From: Iodobacter fluviatilis
GTDB lineage: Bacteria > Pseudomonadota > Gammaproteobacteria > Burkholderiales > Chitinibacteraceae
Direction of reading: 5' to 3'
DNA length: 64,000 bases
Assembly (NCBI RefSeq): GCF_900451195.1
Contig: NZ_UGHR01000001.1
Location: 1,488,001 to 1,552,000 of the forward strand
Shown here: positions 46,210-53,758 of the stretch, in pieces
Layout of the letters: every line of letters starts with the position of its first letter
How positions within the stretch are numbered: the first letter of the stretch is position 1
Notes under the pieces: generated by a model
Databases searched by the model: none
What the model was told of the DNA's origin: nothing
Seen by the model: only the letters and a program-made list of their open reading frames with translations
Program-made: the position numbers and the translations under genes

Positions 46210-46310
46210 TGAATCATTCAGTTTTTAGTCAGCTTTTGTTGGTTTGAAGGCAGTGGTTGCGGTAGTGAGTAACAGAGAAATAAGCATGTAAAGCTTCTGA
46301 AGTATATGGC

Positions 46311-47192
46311 GTGAACAGATCTCACAATGAGTCTTACTTTGGAAACGATATGGTCTCATTAGCCAGGCAGGAAAAAGAAATTTACAAAAACCGGCACTAC
46401 ATATGGTGGAGAGTCAGCCTGTTACTTGTACTGGTCATTGCTTTTGTTTTGGCGATTATTTCGTTTCTTAATTATTCTAATTACCGTAAAACTTATTTGG
46501 ATTTAAGTTTATCAAGACATCTTGTTCTGGCCAAAGAGTTGCGCCAGATCATTGAGGCTGGATTAAATATTGGGATTAAACCATCAGAAAATTTAAATTT
46601 ATTGCCAACCATTAATGAGCTAATGCGAAGCCATGCAGGTATTCACTATATATTTATAATAGATGAGAATGGTAATGTGACTGGTGAGGGGGGAGATCCT
46701 GCTGTAAATATTATATTTTATAAGAATAAAATTAAAGAAACACAGGAAAGAAAATACTGGCAAGAAATGACTTCAGACACTATTCAAATTGGGATTGTGT
46801 TTCTTAATAATTTTAATATTAAGACAGGCGCTGTGATAATTGGCTATGACAGATTAGCCATTGAAAACGCTACGCATCAGATGCGTAATAAATTAGTGCT
46901 CGATATGTTGCTTACATTCGTTCTGCTTGCTGTGCTGATTTTTGGTGGCGTATTTGCACTGACCAGAAAGTTTGCGAATGAGTTGGCCCAAGTGAGTGGA
47001 GTGATAGACAGCGCGATTGGAGCAGCAACACCGCTAAAAGTTGAGGGGCACGTTTTGAGTGGGAATGTCGCTCAGGACATTAACGACTTTACCGCACTTG
47101 GCCATCAGCTGGCTCAGAAAATGACTGAGTTAGAGCGGGAAATCTCCCCTGTTTCTCCTGTTCAATTGCCACAATCAGGAGGCGGGAAGTGA
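46311..47192 (+). CDS. Membrane sensor-like protein without output domain
   Basis: A 293-residue (GTG start at 46311) or 280-residue protein (ATG at 46350, which has a GGA ribosome element and may be the true start). One membrane helix at about residues 33-54, a periplasmic domain of roughly 145 residues with a PAS/Cache-like pattern (IHYIFIIDENGNVTGEGG, IKTGAVIIGYD), and a second helix near 202-222, then a HAMP-like cytosolic coil ending in a Pro/Gly-rich tail. No kinase, cyclase or methyl-accepting domain follows. Its gene overlaps the next (sensor-HAMP-MFS) as GTGA. I infer it is a partner of that protein, probably forming a mixed sensor complex. AT-rich codon use agrees with the rest of the island. 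Confidence 0.7.
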   Translation: MNRSHNESYFGNDMVSLARQEKEIYKNRHYIWWRVSLLLVLVIAFVLAIISFLNYSNYRKTYLDLSLSRHLVLAKELRQIIEAGLNIGIKPSENLNLLPTINELMRSHAGIHYIFIIDENGNVTGEGGDPAVNIIFYKNKIKETQERKYWQEMTSDTIQIGIVFLNNFNIKTGAVIIGYDRLAIENATHQMRNKLVLDMLLTFVLLAVLIFGGVFALTRKFANELAQVSGVIDSAIGAATPLKVEGHVLSGNVAQDINDFTALGHQLAQKMTELEREISPVSPVQLPQSGGGK

Positions 47193-49213
47193 AGCAGCTG
47201 CAAATGCGTCTGGTTTTATTAGCAGGGGGAATGCTGCTGATCTCTGCCCTCTTTTTATCATGGCTGGCGTTGCAGCATTTTGATGAAGATTTGCCGCCTG
47301 AAATGGCAAGAACTGTCGCAGCAGTAAGCTATTCGGTTACCGGGGTGATAGAAAAAGCCGATCACTATGGTGTGCCGCTGGCTGAAATGGTTGGGGTAGA
47401 AGCATTTTTTGCAGCTGTACGTAAAGACAATCCCGATATCGCTTATATGGTTTTGAGCGATGCACAGGGCAAAATTATTTATCAGAATGCCTATGATGCT
47501 CTAGAGCAAAAGCCGGACCTACGCAATGTTACAGAGCCTGTGAGCCAAAAAGTGGGCGCGTATTTTAATACAAGCGTGCCGCTCATTTTTAAGCACCACC
47601 ATGTTGGCACATTACATCTGGGGCAGCGATCTGAGCTGGTTGAGCAGCAGGTGCAAGAAATTGCTTATGACGTGATGACGGTATTACTGGTGGCCAGCCT
47701 GATTGCGCTTGAGTTGATGCGTTTTGTACTTACGTTTGTGATTGCCAGCCCAATTGACGTAACACATCACTTCTTAACTCGGATTCGGCAAGGAGATTTC
47801 AGTTATTACCTCCCTTTTGATCATCTGGGAGGGGTTGGGCAATTGAGCGCGCAGTTTAATCAGATTGTTGCCAAATTAAATCTGCGCTATCAGACGCTGC
47901 AGCAGCGGGCTGGTCAAGCGGGGTTGGCTGATTTACTTCAACAGCGGTTAGCAGCTTATCAGTTTCATGTCCCCGGCGAGCGTCGGACGCTCTATGCCAC
48001 TGCTGTTGATCATATTCGATGGCCATTTTTCTTATTAATTTTTGCAGATTCATTATCACTATCGTTTTTCCCTGTTTATGTCGGGCAGTTTTATTCGCCT
48101 GCAATGGGGATTTCTAAAAATATTGTGATTGGATTACCCATATCGATATTTATGTTTACTTGGGCCTTATCAATGCCATGGGCGGGAATGTGGAGTGATC
48201 GGGTAGGCCACAGGACAGCGTTTATTACCGGCGCAGTACTTACTACAATTGGCCTTATTCTTACGGCCTGCGCACAATCGTTATATGACCTGTTGTTATG
48301 GCGCTCGTTTACAGCATTGGGTTATGGGCTGGTCTTTATTACTACTCAAAGCTATGTGGCAAGTCATACACCGATTGCCCAAAGAACCCGGGGGATGGCT
48401 GTTTTTTTATCCTGTTTTTTTGCGGGCTCTTTATCGGGGTCGGCAATTGGAGGGATTCTGGCCGACCGGCTTGGTAATAGCTCTACTATTTTATTGTCTG
48501 GATTACTCAGTGCAGCTTCGGCCCTTTTTGTATTGCGTTTTCTGCACAGCAATCCTGATGCCAGTGTTGTGGCAAAGAAGAAATTAAGTATTAATGATTT
48601 CAAGAGTCTGTTAAAGAATAAAAAATTTGTTGTTATTACTTTTCTGGCCGCGGTGCCTGCAAAAATTGCACTAACGGGTTTCTTGTATTACTCGGTTCCG
48701 CTGTATTTAAAGTTATTGGGAAATAATCAATCGACTACAGGCAGGGTCATGATGGCATATGGCCTGGCAATTATTGTTTTATCGCCATATGTGGCAAAAA
48801 TGGCAGACAAAATTGGCCATCTGCGGTGGTTTGTGAGTATTGGGGGGTATGCCGCCGCTGCCGCCATGTTTATTATTTATTTTTTTGATAGTACGGCAGG
48901 TTTACTGGCAAGTATTACTTTATTAGGTATTGCCCACGCTATTGGGGTATCACCGCAGCTGGCTTTAATTAATGATTTTTGCAAAGAGGTGGTTGAGGAA
49001 GTAGGGGGAGGAACTACAACAGGTATTTTCCGGTTAATTGAACGCCTAGGTAATGTTTTAGGCCCGATTATTGCGGGCGTGCTTATTTCCCAGTTTGGTT
49101 TTAATGGTGCTTTTTTTGGAATTGGTTTGGTATCTTTAATTTGTGCCACTTGCTTTACTGTTATGTTTTTTTTGTTTGAAAGAAATCAAACCCGTGCCGC
49201 ATTTGCTGGCTGA
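47189..49213 (+). CDS. Sensor-HAMP-MFS fusion protein
   Basis: A 674-residue membrane protein with an unusual domain order. An N-terminal helix (residues about 7-28) and a second near 163-185 frame a periplasmic sensor-like domain (IAYMVLSDAQGKIIYQN; VGTLHLGQ). A HAMP-like linker follows (SPIDVTHHFLTRIRQGDFSYY, QFNQIVAKLN). From about residue 275 on comes a complete twelve-helix major facilitator transporter with motif A (WAGMWSDRVGHRTAF) and a second-half repeat of it (VAKMADKIGHLRWF). Start is GTG, coupled to the preceding gene. The architecture suggests that signal sensing gates transport, or that the transporter is the sensor output; both are inference. Immunity export or nutrient uptake are possible roles. 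Confidence 0.8.
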   Translation: MKQLQMRLVLLAGGMLLISALFLSWLALQHFDEDLPPEMARTVAAVSYSVTGVIEKADHYGVPLAEMVGVEAFFAAVRKDNPDIAYMVLSDAQGKIIYQNAYDALEQKPDLRNVTEPVSQKVGAYFNTSVPLIFKHHHVGTLHLGQRSELVEQQVQEIAYDVMTVLLVASLIALELMRFVLTFVIASPIDVTHHFLTRIRQGDFSYYLPFDHLGGVGQLSAQFNQIVAKLNLRYQTLQQRAGQAGLADLLQQRLAAYQFHVPGERRTLYATAVDHIRWPFFLLIFADSLSLSFFPVYVGQFYSPAMGISKNIVIGLPISIFMFTWALSMPWAGMWSDRVGHRTAFITGAVLTTIGLILTACAQSLYDLLLWRSFTALGYGLVFITTQSYVASHTPIAQRTRGMAVFLSCFFAGSLSGSAIGGILADRLGNSSTILLSGLLSAASALFVLRFLHSNPDASVVAKKKLSINDFKSLLKNKKFVVITFLAAVPAKIALTGFLYYSVPLYLKLLGNNQSTTGRVMMAYGLAIIVLSPYVAKMADKIGHLRWFVSIGGYAAAAAMFIIYFFDSTAGLLASITLLGIAHAIGVSPQLALINDFCKEVVEEVGGGTTTGIFRLIERLGNVLGPIIAGVLISQFGFNGAFFGIGLVSLICATCFTVMFFLFERNQTRAAFAG

Positions 49214-49233
49214 TGGAATAAAGGAAATAGCAA

Positions 49234-50265
49234 ATGTATTTTCGTTTCATAATTATATTTACATATTTGTTACTTTTTCCTTTGGAGTTAAAAGCAGCTG
49301 AAATAAATGAAAAACCACCGTATAAAATAATGATGATTCTTTATCGTGGATTTACCGACGCAGAAAAAGGGTTTGTTTCATATTTTAAGCAACACCACAT
49401 TGCAGCTGAATTTATTATTCGTGATGCGCAAGCTGATAATACAAAAATTGCCGAATTTGTGAGTGAAGCACGTGAATTAAAGCCGGATTTGATCTACACC
49501 TTTGGCACAACGGTAACCGCAGAAGTGGTTGGTTTAGTCGGGCAGGTTAATCCTGAAAAGCATATTACGGATATTCCGGTTGTATTTAATATTGTTGCTG
49601 ACCCAATTGGGGCAAGGCTTGTTAAAAACATGCAGGCTTCCGGGCGAAATTTAACAGGTGCATCACATTTAGTGCCACTGAGTGCACAAATGAATGCACT
49701 ACAGAAAATGCGCAGTACGCAAACACTGGGTGTGATTTATAACTCACAGGAAAAAAATGCAGTACTTGCAGTGCAAGGGCTGGAAAAAATTGCAGCTAAA
49801 AATAAATTTTCTTTAGATTTATCTCCTGTTGCGCTTGATGAGAATAATAAACCGGGACTTGATGGGATAAAAAAGGCTACACAAGAATTATTAGCAAGAA
49901 AACCCCAGTTTATATATATCCCATCAGATTCATTTATGATTAAAAATGCGCAGACAGTGGTGCAGGCAGCACAGGCAGCAAAAATCCCCGTCTTTTCTGC
50001 CACCGAAGCGCCTGTTCGGAATGATGGCGCATTATTGGGGCTGGTGAGTACCTATTTCAATGTGGGGGAATTAGCCGCACATAAGGCAGAACAGATACTT
50101 TTAAAGAAAGAGCACGTCTCAAAAATACCTGTTGAGTTATTAAACCGGTTTACCTATTTGGTAAATATGGGGGCGGCAAAAAAATTAGGGATCTATCCTC
50201 CTTTGGCTGTGGTTAAGTTTGCAGAATTAATCTCTCCGCTGGATGGGGTTGATGCAAGTGAATGA
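49234..50265 (+). CDS. Orphan ABC-type substrate-binding protein (ABC_sub_bind fold)
   Basis: A 343-residue exported binding protein. A signal peptide covers about residues 1-21 (ending LKAAE), followed by the two-lobe fold of the ABC_sub_bind (TrpX/YtrF-like) family: KIMMILYRGFTDAEKGF, ARELKPDLIYTFGTTVTAEV, IPVVFNIVADPIGARLV, GRNLTGAS and IPVFSATEAPVRNDGALLGLV. There is no permease or ATPase gene beside it. It starts 21 bases behind the sensor-HAMP-MFS gene with an AGGAAAT ribosome site, so the three form one operon. In other bacteria such proteins deliver ligands to sensors; delivery to the two sensor proteins here is a reasonable inference. Confidence 0.8.
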   Translation: MYFRFIIIFTYLLLFPLELKAAEINEKPPYKIMMILYRGFTDAEKGFVSYFKQHHIAAEFIIRDAQADNTKIAEFVSEARELKPDLIYTFGTTVTAEVVGLVGQVNPEKHITDIPVVFNIVADPIGARLVKNMQASGRNLTGASHLVPLSAQMNALQKMRSTQTLGVIYNSQEKNAVLAVQGLEKIAAKNKFSLDLSPVALDENNKPGLDGIKKATQELLARKPQFIYIPSDSFMIKNAQTVVQAAQAAKIPVFSATEAPVRNDGALLGLVSTYFNVGELAAHKAEQILLKKEHVSKIPVELLNRFTYLVNMGAAKKLGIYPPLAVVKFAELISPLDGVDASE

Positions 50266-50360
50266 TAAGTTTTTTTATGTTTATAATTTTTGGTTTAAAT
50301 ATTTTTTGTAGTAAGCAATGGGGCAGCGCCAGTCAGCTGCACAATGGACCCGCTAAACTA

Positions 50361-50403
50361 TTTGTCTGAAAATGACAAAGGTTATGGCTGGTTTTATATA
50401 ACC
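50361..50403 (+). promoter_or_regulatory. Two inverted repeats before the first precursor gene
   Basis: TTTGTC (50361-50366) and GACAAA (50374-50379) form one dyad with a 7-base spacer; GGTTAT (50380-50385) and ATAACC (50398-50403) form a second directly after it, ending two bases before the ribosome site. The first could be an operator, the second an mRNA hairpin affecting translation of the precursor. Both are short and could be chance in AT-rich DNA. Confidence 0.35.
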
Positions 50404-50419
50404 TGAAGGGAGTTAAGCT

Positions 50420-50614
50420 ATGACAGAAAAATCTGAAAATATTAAAAACGCTAGTTTAGAAAGTGATGTTCAATCAAATGAAGAAAAGTCCAAGGTATTG
50501 GATCTTCAGGAACTTGCGGAAGTCAGTGGTGGCGTTACGGGTGAAACTCCATCTGAATGGAGTACTGTGAGCAATTATTGTGCAAGCGAAGCGGAACAAA
50601 ACGGTGCTGCATAA
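50420..50614 (+). CDS. Lanthipeptide-type RiPP precursor peptide 1
   Basis: A 64-residue peptide with an excellent ribosome site (GAAGGGAG, 8 bases before ATG). The leader (residues 1-38) is acidic and ends in SGG; within it KVLDLQELAEVSGG combines the LDLQ motif used by class III synthetases for leader binding (residues 27-30) with a double-glycine site having E at -8, L at -7 and V at -4, the C39-peptidase consensus. The predicted 26-residue core (39-64) contains Thr/Ser at 40, 43, 45, 48, 49, 51 and 56, and one cysteine, Cys54. The central WSTVSNYC gives S-x2-S-x2-C, one residue shorter than the labionin motif S-x2-S-x3-C. A paralogue follows 46 bases later. It sits directly upstream of the LanKC gene. 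Product structure is inference. Confidence 0.85.
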   Translation: MTEKSENIKNASLESDVQSNEEKSKVLDLQELAEVSGGVTGETPSEWSTVSNYCASEAEQNGAA

Positions 50615-50660
50615 TTAATATGCGGAATAAAAATTTTTATTGAATTTTAAAGGAATAATC

Positions 50661-50843
50661 ATGACTAAGAAATCAGAGAATATTGCTGTAGAAAATGACA
50701 GTGTAGTTAGTGATGACAAATCTAAAGTTTTAGATTTACAGACTCTGGCTGAAATTAGTGGAGGGGTTACAGGTGAAACTCCTGCTGATTGGAGCACTGT
50801 CAGCAATCATTGTGGTAAAGCTGAAGAAAGTAACGTTGAATAA
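50661..50843 (+). CDS. Lanthipeptide-type RiPP precursor peptide 2
   Basis: A 60-residue paralogue of the upstream precursor. The ATG at 50661 is preceded by AAAGGA; an in-frame TTG at 50640 has no support. The leader ends at Gly35 and again has VLDLQTLAEISGG with L at -7 and I at -4. The 25-residue core (36-60) keeps VTGETP and WSTVSNHC, identical to peptide 1 in ring-forming positions (Ser45, Ser48, Cys51), while the tail GKAEESNVE differs. Leader N-termini have diverged more than the leader end and core start, so the LDLQ-to-Cys stretch is what is conserved. One modifying enzyme could process both, giving a two-component product or variants. Confidence 0.85.
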   Translation: MTKKSENIAVENDSVVSDDKSKVLDLQTLAEISGGVTGETPADWSTVSNHCGKAEESNVE

Positions 50844-50895
50844 ATAGCTATTAAATTAAACAAATAGCATTATTGTTATTTGTTTTTTAGTTTAT

Positions 50896-50922
50896 ATAGT
50901 AGCGGATTTTTTCCGCTACTAT
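50896..50922 (+). terminator. Hairpin between precursor genes and lanKC (attenuator-like)
   Basis: Perfect 11-base arms ATAGTAGCGGA (50896-50906) and TCCGCTACTAT (50912-50922) around a TTTTT loop. Only a T-rich, not a pure T, sequence follows, so partial termination or 3'-end protection of the precursor mRNA is likely. Such hairpins commonly raise precursor over enzyme expression. Its presence argues that lanKC starts behind it. Confidence 0.75.
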
Positions 50923-50951
50923 TTCTGATTATTACTTTTGTAGGTTTAAAT

Positions 50952-53657
50952 GTGGAAAATTCTTTGCGAGAGTTGTTGAATAGCAATAGTAATGATTATT
51001 TTATCCCGCAATCTGCATACAAACCATCTATGTTTTATTATGAACATGTCTCTAAACAGCTTCCGAATATGTGGCGTTTAAATCAAGGCCATTTTTGGAC
51101 TCAGACTTTGTCTCCAAAGGCAAAGCATCCTGCTCAGGGCTGGAAAATTCATGTTTCAGCCTTGCCTGAATCTGCATTGCGAATTTTAAATAAAGTCGCA
51201 TCGGTTTGCTTTAGCTATGGTGTTGAATTTAAGTTCGCCAGTGATCCGCATATCTTAATTTCGCAGCTGCGTAAGAGCTGCTCGCGTCAGTCTGCCGGAA
51301 AATTTATAACTATTTACCCGGGGAGTGATGAGATATTTAAAAGACTGATTGAGTCACTTTATGCAGAGTTAAAAGATGAAAAGGGGCCGTATATATTGTC
51401 CGACCGGCAGTATAAAGATGCATCGGTACTTTTTTACCGCTACGGAGGTATTCAGTCATTCCCGGAGATTAACGTAAATGGCGAAAGAACGCTGTGTATC
51501 TTAAATGACAAATACGAATTTATTGAAGATATCCGATCCCCGTATTTTATTCTTCCTGATTTTGTTACAGATGAACTTTGCCTGAAAATTTCTCCTTTGA
51601 CGAATGCAAATAAAACTGTTGAAAAAATAAATGTACAACTGTTTGGCGGAAAATATGAAATTATTTCCGTTATTAAACATTCAAATGCTGGCGGCGTTTA
51701 TAAGGCTAAAAACGTGGTTACACAGCAAGAGGCAATTATCAAAGAGTGCAGGCCTTATGTTGAAATTAATGATGAAGGTGTTGATTCGATAGAACGTCTA
51801 AAAAAAGAGTTTAGGATTTTATCAAAAATATCAAAAACAGAGATCAGTGCTGAAGCTTTGGATTTTTTTGAGGAGTGGAATCATTCGTTTATGGCCCAGG
51901 AGTTGATTGAGGGGCAAAATTTGCGTCAATATATTGCCAGATCCAATAAGCTGATTCATGCAACTTCTTCCGACAGAGTGATGAAGCAGTGGTTTGAAGA
52001 TGTATTAAATATATCAGTGCAGCTTTTCGAAAAAATTATACTACTGCATGAGTATGGTATTGTATTTGGCGATTTGTCTCTGAACAATATTATTGTCAAC
52101 CCGGGTAATTTGAATATAAAGCTGATTGATTTTGAAGGGGCTTTTGAGCTAGGGGTAGATAGAAATACGAATATGTTTTCGCCTGGCTTTGGTAAGCATT
52201 CCAGAAAAGTTAAAAAGACAGTTGATTTTTATGATGATTATTATGCATTAGGTAGTTTTTTGATGGCAATGATTTTGCCAAACCCTACCTTGAGTGAAAT
52301 TAATGAGGATTTTGTAACGATAGCGCTGGGTGAATTAAGAAAAGATATTGGGCTGCCTTATGGGTATATCGAATGTGTGAATTATCTTTATTCAGATGAA
52401 GTCATTGATCTTGGTGTTTGCGTTGAAAAATTAAAGATGTGCAGCGTAAATGAAATAAGTGGGTATAAATTTAAAGTTGACAACAAAAAAAGCATTCATG
52501 CATTTTGCGAAAATGTAGTTAGTAAAGTTTTTGAATATAATGCCAATATGATGGATGTGTCCTTATCAGGTCGAATTTTGCCCTTTGGCCCCAAATTCGA
52601 TGATTGCATGGCTGTAGATCATGGCGTGCTTGGGGTGGCATATGCATGGCATAAAGCTTCTGATTCTGTTCCCGATACATTGAATGATTGGATATTGCGT
52701 CAGTTTAAATTAGAGGCGCATTTGCCGGGTTTGATGAACGGCCTGAGCGGAATGGCTTGGGCATTATTTGAAACAGGCCATCAGAAGCTGGCAGGACAAG
52801 CATTAAAAATGGCGGCAGGGCATCGTTTATTATTCCAAAAAATGTCTCTTGCTTATGGTGCAGCAGGCTATGGCTTAGCCTGCCTTAATTTATGGCAAAA
52901 AACAAATAAAGAGCACTATCTGTCTGAGGCAGTGAAAATAGCCGATATTATTTGTGAGACTGCAATGGCAGAGGGCGATGGTTGCTCATGGGATAATGTT
53001 GAAGGTAAAGGGACTGGCGTGGGGCTTATGGAGGGTGCCAGCGGCATTGCTCTTTTCTTACTGAATATATATTGCGCTACAAAAAATGCCCGTTATTTAT
53101 TGGTTGGTGAAAACGGGATTAAATTTGATATTTCTTGCGGAAGAGAAATCGAAGGGACATTTGGTTTTCCAAAGCATACTGTTAATGGGAACAATATACT
53201 CTATCCTTACCTAGCGCATGGTAGTGCAGGTGTGGCCAGTGTTGCATTGCGTTATTACGTCATAACAAAGAATGTAGAATATCTTCACTTTATTGAAAAA
53301 GTAAAACCAGCCATTGCACAGAAATATACTATTTCTCCAGATTTGTTTTCCGGGCTGTCAGGCTTGGCGAATTATATGCTGGATGTTTATGAATTTTTGG
53401 GCGATGAGTCATATCTTGACCTAGCTTATCGGGCTGCGGAAGGGTTGAAATTATTTACCATTAAAAGAAAAGAAGGTTTTTCTTATCCGCTTCTGACTCC
53501 TAATAAAATTTGTACTGATTATTCATCCGGCTCTGCCGGAGTGGCCCTCTTTATGAATCGTTTAATTAATCATAGTGGAAATTTTAATTTTATGACTGAT
53601 GAGCTGATTAAGTGTTTTCATTCAGAAGATAGTGATTTATTGCTCACTATGCCATGA
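50952..53657 (+). CDS. Class III lanthionine synthetase LanKC-like
   Basis: A 901-residue enzyme predicted to phosphorylate, eliminate and cyclise Ser/Thr/Cys residues of the upstream precursors. I choose GTG at 50952 (TAGG 7 bases upstream); an in-frame TTG at 50880 would translate through the hairpin. The N-terminal lyase domain (about residues 1-210) has RQSAGKFITIYPGSDE. The kinase domain (about 225-500) shows Lys264 (AIIKE), HEYGIVFGDLSLNN with Asp374, and Asp393 in LIDFEGA (DFE for DFG). The cyclase domain (about 560-890) has GxxG repeats EGASG, AHGSAG, FSGLSG and SSGSAG, but no cysteines at the zinc positions of LanC, which separates class III from class IV. The gene is very AT-rich, suggesting transfer. 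Class III identity is firm; product unknown. Confidence 0.9.
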   Translation: MENSLRELLNSNSNDYFIPQSAYKPSMFYYEHVSKQLPNMWRLNQGHFWTQTLSPKAKHPAQGWKIHVSALPESALRILNKVASVCFSYGVEFKFASDPHILISQLRKSCSRQSAGKFITIYPGSDEIFKRLIESLYAELKDEKGPYILSDRQYKDASVLFYRYGGIQSFPEINVNGERTLCILNDKYEFIEDIRSPYFILPDFVTDELCLKISPLTNANKTVEKINVQLFGGKYEIISVIKHSNAGGVYKAKNVVTQQEAIIKECRPYVEINDEGVDSIERLKKEFRILSKISKTEISAEALDFFEEWNHSFMAQELIEGQNLRQYIARSNKLIHATSSDRVMKQWFEDVLNISVQLFEKIILLHEYGIVFGDLSLNNIIVNPGNLNIKLIDFEGAFELGVDRNTNMFSPGFGKHSRKVKKTVDFYDDYYALGSFLMAMILPNPTLSEINEDFVTIALGELRKDIGLPYGYIECVNYLYSDEVIDLGVCVEKLKMCSVNEISGYKFKVDNKKSIHAFCENVVSKVFEYNANMMDVSLSGRILPFGPKFDDCMAVDHGVLGVAYAWHKASDSVPDTLNDWILRQFKLEAHLPGLMNGLSGMAWALFETGHQKLAGQALKMAAGHRLLFQKMSLAYGAAGYGLACLNLWQKTNKEHYLSEAVKIADIICETAMAEGDGCSWDNVEGKGTGVGLMEGASGIALFLLNIYCATKNARYLLVGENGIKFDISCGREIEGTFGFPKHTVNGNNILYPYLAHGSAGVASVALRYYVITKNVEYLHFIEKVKPAIAQKYTISPDLFSGLSGLANYMLDVYEFLGDESYLDLAYRAAEGLKLFTIKRKEGFSYPLLTPNKICTDYSSGSAGVALFMNRLINHSGNFNFMTDELIKCFHSEDSDLLLTMP

Positions 53658-53758
53658 TTTTATGTTTTAGCCGCTGCTATCTGTTCAGATTATGCATATT
53701 GTGCAGTCTGATCTGAGGTCTTGTTTTTTATAAATATTTAAAAGATCAGAGGTTATTT

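Larger units (their letters stand above)
45145..46310. other. AT-rich gene-poor interval at the left edge of the RiPP island
   Basis: About 1.17 kb without a recognisable gene, strikingly AT-rich from about 45540 to 46070, with long T- and A-runs. Short frames (for example 45097-45339) lack ribosome sites and overlap the terminator. Toward the right end lie a UNCG-type hairpin and a good sigma70-like promoter, described separately. Remnants of older coding DNA may exist in 45160-45540 but none is identifiable. Confidence 0.6.

Noticed and set aside
50420..50843. Assignment of precursors to the Nif11 or nitrile-hydratase-like leader families
   Set aside because: Those leaders are longer with distinct helical domains; these leaders are under 40 residues and carry LDLQ instead.
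50880..50951. TTG-initiated N-terminal extension of LanKC with a hydrophobic segment
   Set aside because: It would translate through an 11-base perfect hairpin, has no ribosome site, and its Phe/Leu-rich residues do not resemble LanKC N-termini; the GTG at 50952 is preferred.
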